The translations under genes and the position numbers were made by a program. This document shows, piece after piece, positions 14,133-24,147 of a stretch of 24,416 bases of DNA. Position 1 is the first letter of the stretch, and each line of letters begins with the position of its first letter. The stretch is from positions 1-24,416 of the forward strand of contig CAZVJQ010000025.1 of NCBI GenBank assembly GCA_964627125.1, read 5' to 3'. The notes beneath the pieces were generated by a model. It was not told the origin of the DNA and did no database searches. It saw only the letters and a program-made list of their open reading frames with translations. Source of the stretch: Fastidiosipila sp964627125 (lineage in GTDB: Bacteria; Bacillota; Clostridia; Saccharofermentanales; Fastidiosipilaceae).

Positions 14133-15722
14133 ATGCCGGATAATAATACAAATAATAATACTGAATTTAAAATGAAATGGAAAAATCTCTTATCTAATGA
14201 GAGACAAAGAGACACCTCCAGTAGTGAGATATCTAATCATGATGGAAGAAATGCCTTTGAGAAAGATTTCCATAGAATTATTTTAAGTGCATCTTTTAGA
14301 AGACTACAAGATAAAACTCAAGTTTTCCCACTAGATCAAAGTGACTTCGTAAGAACAAGATTAACTCACTCATTAGAAGTATCATCTTTGGCAAAATCTT
14401 TAGGTGCTCAAACATCTTCAATGCTTAGAGATATAGACTCTGAACATGCTCCTAGAAGGGAAGAGGCGAAACAGATAGCGGACTTACTGCTTTGTGCAGG
14501 GTTGCTACATGATATGGGAAATCCTCCATTTGGACATTATGGGGAGAGTACTATTAGGAATTTCTATATAAGTAATCTTGATAAGTTAATTTTTAAGGAC
14601 ATGCCAATTTCTTCATATCTTAATCAGCAGATGAAATACGATTTATACAATTTTGAGGGGAATGCTCAGATAATTAGAATAGTAAGTAAATTGCACTATT
14701 TGATAGATGAGAATGGTATGAATTTAACCTTTGGATTACTAAATGCTTTAATGAAGTATCCTGTAGATTCAACTAATATCGATAATAGCAGTGAGGACGT
14801 CAGATACAATAAATTAGGTTACTTTTACTCTGAAAGAGATTTATTTAAGCAAATAACGACTGCTACGGGTACTAGGAAGAATGCCAATGATGAGGCAAAA
14901 ATACTCAATAATGAAAATAATAATATTGATGACAAGAGAAAACCTCATGAGAAAGATTTAATGCAGTTAAGTTTTGCATCAGATTCGGGACAAGAGCATG
15001 TAGTCAGGCATCCTTTGACATATTTATTAGAAGCTGCAGACGATATTTCCTATAGGACAGCAGATCTGGAAGATGCATCACGTAAAGGTAAGATTAGTTT
15101 TATAGAGCTTAAGAGCTATTTAGATAATTCATTTAGGCAGGGTAAGGTATCTGAAGATTTATTGGCTAAGTATAGGGAAGTGGTCGATAAATTAGATGAA
15201 TGCTATGAAGATGCTAAGAGTAAGCATAAGGAGAAGGCTCATTTATATGCAATACAAAACTGGGTCATATATGTTCAGAGTTTGCTGATTAAAACTGTAT
15301 CTGAAGTGTATGTAGATAATATAGATACTATTATGCGAGGGGAGTATCTAGGAGATTTATTTAGAGATAATCTAGCAGGTTTAGTCTTAGATGTTCTCGG
15401 CGACATAGCTTATGATTTTGTATTTTCTAGCCAATCAATAGTTGAATTAGAAGTTGCAGCAGATGCGATAATTACAGGCTTATTAGAAAAATTAGTTCCA
15501 GCAGCAATCAACTATGATACAGATATTGAACAAAATCCATTAGATAGACGCTTAATTGCTCTAATTTCAGATAACTACAGGGCTTGCTATGAAAGAGAGA
15601 GTGAAGGGAAGTCTGAAGAAGAAAAACTCTATTTAAGATTATTGTTGGTTAATGATTATATTTGTGGAATGACAGATAGTTTTGCAAGAGATCTATACTA
15701 CAAATTTAATGGTATTTACTAA
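14133..15722 (+). CDS. dgt: Deoxyguanosinetriphosphate triphosphohydrolase family protein (dGTPase)
   Basis: Members of this HD-domain family cut dNTPs to deoxynucleoside plus triphosphate and so trim the dNTP pool. The protein has the N-terminal FEKDFHRIILSASFRRLQDKTQV with RTRLTHSLEV, the HD motif CAGLLHDMGNPPFGH (about residues 122-137), NFEGNAQIIRIV, and the last metal-ligand region LLEAADDISYRTADLED. At 529 residues it is the long form, like E. coli Dgt, and contains an Asn-rich insert around 225-280. A GTG at 14121 could add four residues, but ATG at 14133 has AGAGG close by and is preferred. It stands alone between divergent and convergent neighbours and ends at a strong hairpin terminator. 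Confidence 0.9.
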   Translation: MPDNNTNNNTEFKMKWKNLLSNERQRDTSSSEISNHDGRNAFEKDFHRIILSASFRRLQDKTQVFPLDQSDFVRTRLTHSLEVSSLAKSLGAQTSSMLRDIDSEHAPRREEAKQIADLLLCAGLLHDMGNPPFGHYGESTIRNFYISNLDKLIFKDMPISSYLNQQMKYDLYNFEGNAQIIRIVSKLHYLIDENGMNLTFGLLNALMKYPVDSTNIDNSSEDVRYNKLGYFYSERDLFKQITTATGTRKNANDEAKILNNENNNIDDKRKPHEKDLMQLSFASDSGQEHVVRHPLTYLLEAADDISYRTADLEDASRKGKISFIELKSYLDNSFRQGKVSEDLLAKYREVVDKLDECYEDAKSKHKEKAHLYAIQNWVIYVQSLLIKTVSEVYVDNIDTIMRGEYLGDLFRDNLAGLVLDVLGDIAYDFVFSSQSIVELEVAADAIITGLLEKLVPAAINYDTDIEQNPLDRRLIALISDNYRACYERESEGKSEEEKLYLRLLLVNDYICGMTDSFARDLYYKFNGIY

Positions 15723-15732
15723 TATTAAAAAA

Positions 15733-15765
15733 CCCCAATATCCAGTTTTAATCCGGATTTTGGGG
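15733..15765. terminator. Bidirectional terminator between dgt and the transglutaminase gene
   Basis: CCCCAATATCCAG (15733-15745) pairs with CCGGATTTTGGGG (15753-15765), with two mismatches and a 7-nt loop. An A6 run just before it gives a U-tract for the minus-strand transglutaminase gene; on the plus strand the T content downstream is weaker. It sits 10 bp after dgt and 20 bp after the opposing gene. Confidence 0.85.
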
Positions 15766-15784
15766 TACATTTCTAAAACTAAAT

Positions 15785-18346
15785 TTATCTATTAATTTTT
15801 CCCTGATTTGGTGGGAGTACACGTTTAGTTAAGTAAGCAAATTCACTTAATTCAGCTTGCAAGTGATCTTCTAGCTTATCAAACTCACTAGCTAATCTAT
15901 CTAGTTTATCATCGCTAATATTGTGTCTACTGTATCTAGACTCAGCAACGATTGCTGTTACTTCATGCCAGTTTACAGGGTTGTTAGGACTGGTGCTTAA
16001 CTCAGTATCTGTAGATAATTCTTCATTATTTTCAAGCTCTTTAATATGCTCTTCTAGTAAGCTTGCAATCTCAGCTTCAGTCGCACTAGATGCAGGTTTG
16101 AAGTCAGAAAGAATTCGTTGCAACTCTAGTAATTCATACCAGTAGAAGTTGACCAATCCTAGCTTATTAGGGATTCTTTCAAGCATATTGTCTTTATCAT
16201 GTAGGCTTGCGATGTATTCTTTACGTTTCTTGTAGTAGAACCATAGTAAGAATATGATCGCCGCAAGTATCAAGAGAATTAGTAGAATGATTCCTAATAC
16301 TCTTAGTACTTGTCCAAATGTATTTGAATCTTCTGTGTCTTCTTGTGTTGTAGTAGTTACATCATCTTCAGAACTTGTAGTTGTTGTAGTATCAATTGAA
16401 GTAGTAGTTGTAGTAACTTCAGCTTCAGTTGTAGTAGTTGTAGTCTCTGTAGGCTCTGGAGTTGTTGTAGGTTCAGGCTCTTCGCTTTCGCCCATGCCAG
16501 GAGTTGGATCAATTGCTACCCAGCCAATACCATCTAAGTAAACTTCAGACCATGCATGTGCATTTAATGAGTTGATCATAGTCTCATCGCCAGCTGCTAG
16601 TTCTGCCATATTTTCAGGTGTTAATGAATATCCTTCAACATATCTTGCAGGTATGCCATTTAATCTTGCAAATAAGGTAAAAGCAGACGCATAGTATGTA
16701 CAATACCCAATTAGAGTTTGTAAGAAGTGCTCTACAAAATCCATATTATCAGGTGGGGTAGGGACCTCTAAGCTATAAGTGAAATCAGGGTTGTGCTTAA
16801 AGAATGAATAAATTGCCTGAATTGTACTATAAGGACCACTAGTTCCTTCAGTAACAGAAAGTGCTGTTTCATAAACTAATGAACCTTCCTGATATGCAGG
16901 CACCTGTGGGACTTGCAAATAATTTTCATAAGCATTCACCTGATTATTTAACTCTAAATTAGCTGCATTAAAATCACTTGCTGCTTCATCAAAATTATTT
17001 AATCTACCGCTATTACCACTAGAACCTGTAATACCCATGCTTTCTGCATCTGGGATAAATGTACTTAAGTTGTAGAAATGCTCATTATCAAAAGTTGTCT
17101 TAGCATAAATTGTTCCAGCTTGATTAAAGTAGAACAGCAGAGCTTCTTCACGGCTAGATCTCAACTGATAAGGACTACCACTTGTAAAAATAACCTGAGT
17201 ACCAGCAACTTCTGGTCTCAATGAGTAGCTAAATGTGTCATAAACTGCATCTGAATCCATTCCTAGAAGTTCGAAGAAGTCACTATTTGCAGGAGAGTTG
17301 AAGACCTCATTTTCAGCACCACTGTTAAATGGCGAGTCATATCTATAGTTAGGGTTGTTAACTGTTCTAGTCCAACGGAAACCATCGTATGTATCGGCGC
17401 TTTGGACTTTGACCAGTTGAGGAGAGGAACCTTGGATACTTGCAACATCTCTATCTGCAAGCTCTATTGAACCACCTAATCTATCGCCCATAGGGTAGAA
17501 ACCGTCGCCCGCAATACTGAAGGTATTAACTGTTAAATCGGTTTGGAAAGCTTCAGGGAAGATAGTAATTACATCATCAACTACACCTTGCCAATATGGT
17601 GAGTAAATGTCTGTATGAGTTAATCTTTGGCTAAAGAAAATTGACAATAATATAGCAATAACCAGTAATGCAGCCAATTGACCTGTAGCTCTGCTCAAGT
17701 GTTTACCTGAGTTTGAGAATTTTAATAGATTAATTAGGTTACCTGAACTTAATAAAGTTAAGAAGACAGCTACTAATAATATTGGAATCATCCAAAGTAA
17801 TGAGGTTTGAATTTCCATTAATACTGCGAAAGTTAATAGCAGTATAGAAAGTATCCAAATTATGCTGTATGTTGACATTTTTTGAATCACTAAAAATGCT
17901 GTGACTGCAATAATTACCATTGCAAGTCGAGCAAGATACAGGCGTCCTAGAGATTCTGTAGGTGAGAGTATGGAGTTTAAGTATGGTAAACCTTCATCTA
18001 TGAAGCGCATGAATTCATCAGCTGCTAATTGGAGATTACTTAAGAATCCATCAAGCGCTGCTCTAAATGAATCTTGGAAGGGTGGTAAATAGTAAAGTGC
18101 CAATATTACCACTGCAAATAAGATCGACGATATAACTGAACTTTGCCAGTTATAAAAACATATTGATAGTATGAGGAGTGTTGCAAGTGAATATATTAAT
18201 ATTTCTAGAAGATTAATGCCTGAATTTATTGCTTGCATAAATAGCACATTAAAACTAAAAGTGAATATAAAACTCAATGCGAAGAGTAATAATTCCTTCT
18301 TTAGCTTAGAAACATCATGAGATTGTTTTTCTACTGTATCTTGCAT
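15785..18346 (-). CDS. TgpA-like membrane transglutaminase-domain protein
   Basis: The 853-residue protein has about seven hydrophobic segments in the first 250 residues, then a large extracytoplasmic region holding a transglutaminase-like core. The catalytic triad is visible as Cys in GYCTYYASAF (about 549), His in NAHAWSEVY (about 596) and Asp in AIDPTPG (about 613). A Thr/Glu/Pro-rich linker (about 618-672, runs of up to six Thr) leads to another membrane helix (about 679-702) and a cytoplasmic DUF4129-like tail. This is the TgpA layout. Relatives are envelope proteins, possibly modifying or processing surface or wall peptides; the substrate is unknown. It follows the DUF58 gene by 1 bp and MoxR lies upstream of that, the usual companion set. 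AGGAG precedes the ATG. Confidence 0.9.
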   Translation of the reverse strand: MQDTVEKQSHDVSKLKKELLLFALSFIFTFSFNVLFMQAINSGINLLEILIYSLATLLILSICFYNWQSSVISSILFAVVILALYYLPPFQDSFRAALDGFLSNLQLAADEFMRFIDEGLPYLNSILSPTESLGRLYLARLAMVIIAVTAFLVIQKMSTYSIIWILSILLLTFAVLMEIQTSLLWMIPILLVAVFLTLLSSGNLINLLKFSNSGKHLSRATGQLAALLVIAILLSIFFSQRLTHTDIYSPYWQGVVDDVITIFPEAFQTDLTVNTFSIAGDGFYPMGDRLGGSIELADRDVASIQGSSPQLVKVQSADTYDGFRWTRTVNNPNYRYDSPFNSGAENEVFNSPANSDFFELLGMDSDAVYDTFSYSLRPEVAGTQVIFTSGSPYQLRSSREEALLFYFNQAGTIYAKTTFDNEHFYNLSTFIPDAESMGITGSSGNSGRLNNFDEAASDFNAANLELNNQVNAYENYLQVPQVPAYQEGSLVYETALSVTEGTSGPYSTIQAIYSFFKHNPDFTYSLEVPTPPDNMDFVEHFLQTLIGYCTYYASAFTLFARLNGIPARYVEGYSLTPENMAELAAGDETMINSLNAHAWSEVYLDGIGWVAIDPTPGMGESEEPEPTTTPEPTETTTTTTEAEVTTTTTSIDTTTTTSSEDDVTTTTQEDTEDSNTFGQVLRVLGIILLILLILAAIIFLLWFYYKKRKEYIASLHDKDNMLERIPNKLGLVNFYWYELLELQRILSDFKPASSATEAEIASLLEEHIKELENNEELSTDTELSTSPNNPVNWHEVTAIVAESRYSRHNISDDKLDRLASEFDKLEDHLQAELSEFAYLTKRVLPPNQGKINR

Positions 18347-18347
18347 A

Positions 18348-19865
18348 CTAAGCTCCTTTCTCCATATTTTGGTTCATATCTTCATTTAAGAAATCTTTAA
18401 CTTCTTCATCGGCCAAAGCATCCGCTGCCATCTGTTTCTCTTCCAATTCTGTATTTACATAAGGAACTAATGAACTCACTCTAGTAGGGAAAGTTCTAAT
18501 TCTTGCTCTAAGGATAGGTTTTAGAATTTCTTCAACATTTTCATCTGGCTCATTATGTAGGAAAATGAAAATTACTTGAGAACCAATCTTTTGTATACGT
18601 ATTAATTCTTTTGCCAACTCATCATTCATACGAGCACTTAAAACAACAACGGCTCTATAAACCTTACTTCTAAGTTGCTTCATTATCGTATCTGTAAGCT
18701 CTAAACGGTTTTCAACGACGTTGCAAGCTGCTTTAAACTCAGCTCTACGAGCTCTCTTATCGTTGCTACGAATTTGTGGTTTCCAATACATTAATTGTTC
18801 GTAGAAATTGATCGGTTCATGACCTTCACCTGCTGCGAAGTATAAATCTTCTTCGACAAGTAGGTTTAAAGGACCCTCAGTTCTTGAGAAATGTCTAATA
18901 TTAGCTGCAAATACTTCAGCTGCTTGGTTAGCATATAACTTAGGTGCAGCCGATGAATCTGGTAGTTTTGGATCAATAACAAATAAGATACCACCTTGTC
19001 TTGGATCTTCGAACTCACGACTCAGCCAAGTACCAGTTCTAGCACTTAGTTTCCAGTGAATTTGCTTCATACGGTCACCTCGTTGGTAATCACGCACGTT
19101 GGCAATGGTATCAACCTCGTTGCTAACCTTCTTGTTGTGAGTACTTATTAAGACTTGTTCAGGCTCTTGCAACTGACCAGGGTCAGGTGAGCGCCATTTA
19201 TTTGGATTTGGATAAATATCCATAGATACTTTTGTAGTACTTGCCTTAGTCTGACGATTTGTTCGTGAAGATTTAGGTAAGGGAAGATAGAAGAAACCAA
19301 ATAAATCTTTTAATATAATTGAGTCAGTCCCAATATTGTAAGAACCCTTATTAGAAGATGTGAATACTAAATTATTTCTTAATAAACTTCTTGGTGGTAG
19401 AGCAAAACTCAATATCTTTCTTCTAGAAACTCTATGTGGACTCTTATAGAATCTAAATACTTTATCTCCAGTTGAAGCATCTAAATCGTCTGTCTTTGCC
19501 ATCTCAGCAAAAGTAGCAAATTCTTCATCTTCAGTAGTTCTAGAGCGTCTTCTAGGTTTACTTACTTGTAAGACATCGTCAGTATTTGGATGATTAAACT
19601 CAATTTTTACTAATGGGAAGTAGAAGGGACCACGGTTTTCAACTTCAAGTTGCAGAGTGAATTGCTCAGTCCTATATACCTTATCTTCAAAGTTAATAAT
19701 ATTAACTCTTACAAAGTAACGTCCAATAAGTAATAAAAGGAAGGATAGTACCGGTAAAATAAGCATAATTACGAGCAAGAATAATAGCTCTTCGTAAGCA
19801 GTGAAGCTGAAGAGTGCATATACTAGTAGTACTAATGTTATGTAAGATAGAAATCTTTTGCTCAT
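18348..19865 (-). CDS. DUF58 domain-containing membrane-anchored protein
   Basis: The 505-residue protein has two N-terminal hydrophobic segments (about 8-26 and 28-48), an extended region with beta-strand character, and the DUF58 signature YQRGDRMKQIHWKLSARTG (about 258-276), followed by a vWA-like fold (ILFVIDPKLPD). DUF58 proteins are partners of MoxR AAA+ ATPases. An unusual basic stretch (PRRRSRTTEDEE, near residue 100) and a Met/Asn/Glu tail are not family features. It lies between moxR (48-bp gap) and the transglutaminase gene (1-bp gap), so the three are very probably one operon. The biochemical role is not established in the family. Confidence 0.9.
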   Translation of the reverse strand: MSKRFLSYITLVLLVYALFSFTAYEELLFLLVIMLILPVLSFLLLLIGRYFVRVNIINFEDKVYRTEQFTLQLEVENRGPFYFPLVKIEFNHPNTDDVLQVSKPRRRSRTTEDEEFATFAEMAKTDDLDASTGDKVFRFYKSPHRVSRRKILSFALPPRSLLRNNLVFTSSNKGSYNIGTDSIILKDLFGFFYLPLPKSSRTNRQTKASTTKVSMDIYPNPNKWRSPDPGQLQEPEQVLISTHNKKVSNEVDTIANVRDYQRGDRMKQIHWKLSARTGTWLSREFEDPRQGGILFVIDPKLPDSSAAPKLYANQAAEVFAANIRHFSRTEGPLNLLVEEDLYFAAGEGHEPINFYEQLMYWKPQIRSNDKRARRAEFKAACNVVENRLELTDTIMKQLRSKVYRAVVVLSARMNDELAKELIRIQKIGSQVIFIFLHNEPDENVEEILKPILRARIRTFPTRVSSLVPYVNTELEEKQMAADALADEEVKDFLNEDMNQNMEKGA

Positions 19866-19913
19866 AATAATTACCTTTTCCTAGGCCATCTGCATGGCAC
19901 TTCTAAAACCTAA

Positions 19914-20861
19914 TTAGTTTTGCTTAGGAATTGGAATTTCTTTAAGGACATCATTGATTACAGAAATCTCATTTACATTGCTAAATTCAGCATCGTTGTG
20001 AAGAATTATTCTGTGAGCCAATGTGTAAGGTGCTAAGAATTTAATATCATCTGGTAAAACATAATCTCTACCATCCATTGCAGCACGACCCTTAGCCGCT
20101 TGTACAAGCATCAGAGCACCTCTAGGACTTACCCCTAACTTAACATGTCTATGGTCTCTACTTGCTCTACTGATATTTGCAACGTACTCGTATAGAGCAG
20201 GAGCAACATAAACATCGATAACTGCTTCTTGAATTTCTTTTAATTCAGCTTGGGATAATGAACTTTCTAAAGTTTCAAGAGGGGAGTGACCAGCATGCTT
20301 GTCATAAATTTGCATCTCTTCTTGAATTGAAGGATAACCTAAGTTTGTTCTAATCATGAAACGGTCTAATTGTGCTTCAGGTAGAGGATAGGTACCAATT
20401 TGTTCAACAGCATTTTGTGTAGCAATAACTATGAATGGGTCTGGTAATTCGTAAGTAACACCATCTACAGTAACTTGCTTATCTTGCATCGCCTCTAATA
20501 GGGAAGATTGTGTTTTAGGTGAGGAACGGTTGATCTCATCTGCTAAAACTAAGTTAGCCATTATAGCTCCTGGATGGAACTGGAATTCTCCATCTTTCGG
20601 GTTATACATGTTAAACCCTGTGATATCAGATGGCATAACATCTGGTGTAAATTGTATACGGTTGAATTCTAAGTCTAAAGATTTGGCTAAAGAGGATGCT
20701 AATGTTGTTTTACCAATTCCTGGAACGTCTTCGAGGAGTACGTGTCCTCTACTAATTAATGCGACTAAAACTAAATCTATAGCTGAACTCTGGCCAATAA
20801 CGACATTGGAAATATTGTTTTTTACTTCTAAAATTCGTGCTTTTATGTCTTCAGTATTCAT
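19914..20861 (-). CDS. MoxR-family AAA+ ATPase
   Basis: The 315-residue protein is a complete MoxR ATPase. Walker A is VPGIGKTTLA (46-55), Walker B LVLADEINR (about 105-113), sensor 1 IVIATQN and the sensor 2 region GVSPRGALMLVQAAKGRA. MoxR proteins are thought to act as chaperones that assemble or activate partner complexes. Here the partners would be the DUF58 and transglutaminase proteins encoded directly downstream. The ATG has AGGAAA upstream. The 51-bp gap to the ECF S-component gene has no visible terminator, so read-through from the transporter operon is possible. Confidence 0.93.
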   Translation of the reverse strand: MNTEDIKARILEVKNNISNVVIGQSSAIDLVLVALISRGHVLLEDVPGIGKTTLASSLAKSLDLEFNRIQFTPDVMPSDITGFNMYNPKDGEFQFHPGAIMANLVLADEINRSSPKTQSSLLEAMQDKQVTVDGVTYELPDPFIVIATQNAVEQIGTYPLPEAQLDRFMIRTNLGYPSIQEEMQIYDKHAGHSPLETLESSLSQAELKEIQEAVIDVYVAPALYEYVANISRASRDHRHVKLGVSPRGALMLVQAAKGRAAMDGRDYVLPDDIKFLAPYTLAHRIILHNDAEFSNVNEISVINDVLKEIPIPKQN

Positions 20862-20912
20862 AAAGTTTCCTTTCGGATGAGGTTAATTTTATATTTTACT
20901 ATGAAACTCCAA

Positions 20913-21626
20913 TTATTCTAGCATTTTAATAGAGAATAAACCATATTTGTGGCAAATGCGTGACAATTGGAGGCTCAAAAGTGGAGATAATATTAATAAA
21001 AAGATAGCAGTTGAAGCTGCATGCACTAAATTAAATGGTATTCCAGCTATGTAGATGCTGATAGGAGCGAGCTCTTGCAAGGATTGGAGCATGAAGATTA
21101 CTGACCCACTGTCTACTATAAATCCATAGACAAAAAATACTAAAATAAATCCAAGAACTATTTCATGCCAGCTTTTTAATGTTTTTTCTACCTTTTGTTT
21201 TCTAAATAATCCAGCGAAAAATCCTACTAATCCCATCGCAATCATTTGGAAAGGTGTGAATGTCCCTTGGCCGAAGAAGAAATTAGATAAAAACATAGAT
21301 AGCACGCCGATTATGATGCCGGGGGCTTTGCCCAATGCTAAACCGGAAATAATGACGATTGCTGCTGTAGGTTTAACTTGAGGGAAGGCATAGAACAATA
21401 CCCTGGAGACGACCGCTATTACGGCCAAAGCCGCCAGTATCCCCATTTCCTTAGCATCAAAATGCATACGCTCTAAATTGACCATTCCATAGAGTAAAAT
21501 CTCCAATATAAGCAGGAAGGCAGCAAGGAAGTACTGGTTAGGGAAGAAGAAAATCCATAAAGCAAAAGTAGCTATTATTACTAGAATTAAGCTTATATCT
21601 AGCCAGATATTTTTGGACTTATTCAT
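20913..21626 (-). CDS. ECF transporter substrate-binding (S) component
   Basis: This 237-residue integral membrane protein has about six hydrophobic helices and the look of an ECF S component. A loop with FPQVKPTAAIVIISGLALGKAPGIIIGVLSMFLSNFFFGQG and the TPFQMIAMGLVGFFAG segment recalls S components of cobalamin-related or uncharacterised type (PF12822-like). S components bind the vitamin and dock on the EcfAAT module. The gene begins immediately after the stop of the fused EcfA gene (TAA directly followed by ATG), so it belongs to the same dedicated (group I-like) cassette rather than to a shared module. Substrate assignment by sequence alone is not possible; cobalamin or a precursor is a guess. 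Confidence 0.82.
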   Translation of the reverse strand: MNKSKNIWLDISLILVIIATFALWIFFFPNQYFLAAFLLILEILLYGMVNLERMHFDAKEMGILAALAVIAVVSRVLFYAFPQVKPTAAIVIISGLALGKAPGIIIGVLSMFLSNFFFGQGTFTPFQMIAMGLVGFFAGLFRKQKVEKTLKSWHEIVLGFILVFFVYGFIVDSGSVIFMLQSLQELAPISIYIAGIPFNLVHAASTAIFLLILSPLLSLQLSRICHKYGLFSIKMLE

Positions 21627-23267
21627 TTAAACTCCTTTTGGAAGAGCCCGTAGGAGCTCATCCACAGTAATAGCAGCCAGACCATCTGTGAATGGCTGAG
21701 CAATTCTACAAGCGTCTGTTGTATAGAAATAATTATCATTGAAGAACTTGTGAGGCTCTTGAAGATTAATAATTTCACCTTGGAAGAGAAGGGCTGCATT
21801 ATCTGCAACTTCTGCACAAAACTCTAAGTCATGAGAAACAGCGATAACTGTCATGCCATTGGCTCTTAGGTTCTTCAAAATAGTCTTCAAATACTCTCTA
21901 TCGTTAGGAGCTAAGTTGCTACTAGGCTCGTCTAGAATAAGTAGATCTGTCTGGTCTAATAGGACCTGGGCAAGGGCTGCTCTTTGTAACTCACCACCGC
22001 TCAAATCATCTGGATGAAAGTCCAAGCGATGGCCGAGACCGAATTCTTCAAGGATTCTAGATGCAGATAAATCATGTTTATATATATTGAATAAATTAGA
22101 TAGATAATTTAAATCACTATCATCTAGCTTCTTATAAATATGCTCTAACTCTAGAACTATTGTTTCAGCAGAGAAGAGGAGGCGTGGATTTTGTGGGAGA
22201 TAAGCTTTCTTAATGTTCTTAGATTGCCATTTAATCTTACCTTGGTACTTAACTTGATCAATTATGCATTTAAGTAAACTGGACTTACCACTACCATTTG
22301 CACCCATGATGAAGCTTATGGATTGTTCTGGAATGGCTAGGTTTAAGTGGTTGAGGATATTCTTTTGTCCTTTGTTATAGCGAAAACTTAAATCTTTAAT
22401 ATCTACAATATCTTCTTTTTCTTGTTTTTCTGCTAATTGAATTGAATTAATTTTTGTAGAATTTTTGTTCAATTCTTGCTTAGCTTCACTGACAGTTAGC
22501 AGAGGTTTATTGGATAAAGATAAACCTAACTGACTTGCAGCCGGGAGAGCATGTCTAGCACTTGTGTTGGCGCTATTTAGAATGAATTCTTTTGCAGAAT
22601 TGTAGCTTCTAATATTCTTATCATCTAAATATAAAACCTGATCAACTAAGGGTAGAACTTTACTCCAGTTGTGTGAGCTAATTAGAATAGTAATTCCAAG
22701 TTCAGTGTTTAATCTCTTAATTATTGAGAGAAATTCAGATTGAGTTACTGGGTCTAAGCTTGAATCTGGCTCATCTAAAATTAATAAGTCAGGTTTGACA
22801 ACTAGGGCGGAGGCTAAGCTTAGAATTTGTTTTTGCCCACCAGATAGTTCATTAGTTTTTTGCCAGAACCATTCTTGAATTCCAAAGAAATTACTAATCT
22901 CTGCAATTCTATTTCGCATCTCTTCAGCAGGAACAGCTAAGTTTTCTAGTGTAAAACTTAATTCTTGCCAGACAGATTCACTAATAATCTGGTCCTCTGG
23001 ATTTTGAGTGACAAAAGCTATTTTTTCAATTCGCTCTTCAGGACTAAGAGAACTTAATTTTCTACCTTGGTAGAAAATATCTCCTGTTAATTTACCGTAG
23101 GGTTCTAATTTATAGATTAATTGGCGCAGTAGTGCGCTTTTGCCAGAGCCACTAGGGCCGAAAAGTGCAGTGAAAGATCCTTGTGGAATCTCCAGACTCA
23201 AATCTTCCCAAATTGTGGGAAAATTTGGAAAATTGAAGCTTAAATTTTTTGTTTCGAGTAATATCAT
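21627..23267 (-). CDS. ECF transporter ATPase, fused EcfA1-EcfA2
   Basis: The 546-residue protein contains two complete ABC ATPase domains in one chain. The first has GPSGSGKSALL (37-47), LSGGQKQILSLASAL (about 140-155) and LLILDEPDSSLDP. The second has GANGSGKSSLL (about 321-331), LSGGELQRAALAQVL (about 418-432), LLILDEPSSNLAP and VIAVSHD. ECF modules normally use two separate ATPases, so the fusion supplies both nucleotide sites in one polypeptide, as in several Clostridia and Actinobacteria. A linker of about 60 residues (225-285), rich in Ser, Lys and Asn, joins them. It starts 1 bp from the end of the EcfT gene, with AGGAAG upstream. Confidence 0.92.
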   Translation of the reverse strand: MILLETKNLSFNFPNFPTIWEDLSLEIPQGSFTALFGPSGSGKSALLRQLIYKLEPYGKLTGDIFYQGRKLSSLSPEERIEKIAFVTQNPEDQIISESVWQELSFTLENLAVPAEEMRNRIAEISNFFGIQEWFWQKTNELSGGQKQILSLASALVVKPDLLILDEPDSSLDPVTQSEFLSIIKRLNTELGITILISSHNWSKVLPLVDQVLYLDDKNIRSYNSAKEFILNSANTSARHALPAASQLGLSLSNKPLLTVSEAKQELNKNSTKINSIQLAEKQEKEDIVDIKDLSFRYNKGQKNILNHLNLAIPEQSISFIMGANGSGKSSLLKCIIDQVKYQGKIKWQSKNIKKAYLPQNPRLLFSAETIVLELEHIYKKLDDSDLNYLSNLFNIYKHDLSASRILEEFGLGHRLDFHPDDLSGGELQRAALAQVLLDQTDLLILDEPSSNLAPNDREYLKTILKNLRANGMTVIAVSHDLEFCAEVADNAALLFQGEIINLQEPHKFFNDNYFYTTDACRIAQPFTDGLAAITVDELLRALPKGV

Positions 23268-23268
23268 G

Positions 23269-24147
23269 TTAATACTTCCTAATGTCGATTATTAATGGCA
23301 AAATGGCAATTGTTACTAAGCTAAATATGCTTAAGTAATTCCAATATATCCACTCTGCAACAAATAAGAATGGGTAGCTGATGAAGCCCATTGCACCTAA
23401 GTTGTTTAAGATTGCAAAAATAACAACTGTTACAAACAATATAAGTAGAATAAAAGAATCTCTTTTACGCCATTTATATAATTTGTATTGAGTTTTTCTC
23501 TTATTAATACCATGACCACGAGCTTCCATCATGGAGGCTGTAGTTATACTAGATTCTAATGCCCAGGAGCTTAAACGAGAAATTTGCTCTGAGTAATTTC
23601 TCCATTTTTCTAAGCCGGATAGTTCAGATTCTCTAACTTTAACTGAGTTTACAGCTCTAATTTCTTTACCTTGTTGAGTGAAGTATGGGAAGAATCTTAG
23701 TGTCAAAGTTAGCAATATAGAAATTGTAGGGAAGAGAGGTTTAAAAACAAACAACATGCTATTGCTATCTAGATTCTCATTCATATGTTGTAAGCAGATA
23801 ATACATAGACCTAATCTAAAACCACCTAATCCACCATCTACGAGTGTGTCCCAAGTGAAGCGTGTACCATTTTCTAAGGTAAAAATCGTATAAATACCAT
23901 AGTGTCTAAATGCAAAATTTAATAGACCTGCAATAAGCATAGTGATAAGAGGCAGGATATAAAACCTCATATCCTGCCCTAAATCTCTAGTACCTTTTTG
24001 GGTCTTAATGTAATCCAAGGAGATAACTACAGCTAGATAGAGTATAGCTAGCTCCAGTGGATGTTTGACCACAAAAACAAGTATAAGAATTAATAAGTAA
24101 TATACAAAACGTAAACCAGGATAAATCCTTTGAAAGTTGTTCTGCAT
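23269..24147 (-). CDS. ECF transporter transmembrane component EcfT
   Basis: EcfT is the membrane scaffold linking the ATPases to the S component. The 292-residue protein has five to six hydrophobic segments (about 12-27, 31-45, 65-82, 105-120, 135-155 and two near the C-terminus). Its cytoplasmic coupling helix region contains SMMEARGHG (about 205-213), the Ala-Arg-Gly motif that contacts the ATPase. Its ATG overlaps the stop codon of the upstream gene by one base, so the upstream Thr-rich membrane protein and EcfT are translationally coupled. The fused EcfA follows directly. Confidence 0.9.
   Translation of the reverse strand: MQNNFQRIYPGLRFVYYLLILILVFVVKHPLELAILYLAVVISLDYIKTQKGTRDLGQDMRFYILPLITMLIAGLLNFAFRHYGIYTIFTLENGTRFTWDTLVDGGLGGFRLGLCIICLQHMNENLDSNSMLFVFKPLFPTISILLTLTLRFFPYFTQQGKEIRAVNSVKVRESELSGLEKWRNYSEQISRLSSWALESSITTASMMEARGHGINKRKTQYKLYKWRKRDSFILLILFVTVVIFAILNNLGAMGFISYPFLFVAEWIYWNYLSIFSLVTIAILPLIIDIRKY

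Noticed and set aside
16254..16541. Plus-strand reading frame rich in Val (95 codons)
   Set aside because: It is the antisense of the Thr-rich linker of the transglutaminase gene; its low-complexity Val/Ser composition is a by-product.
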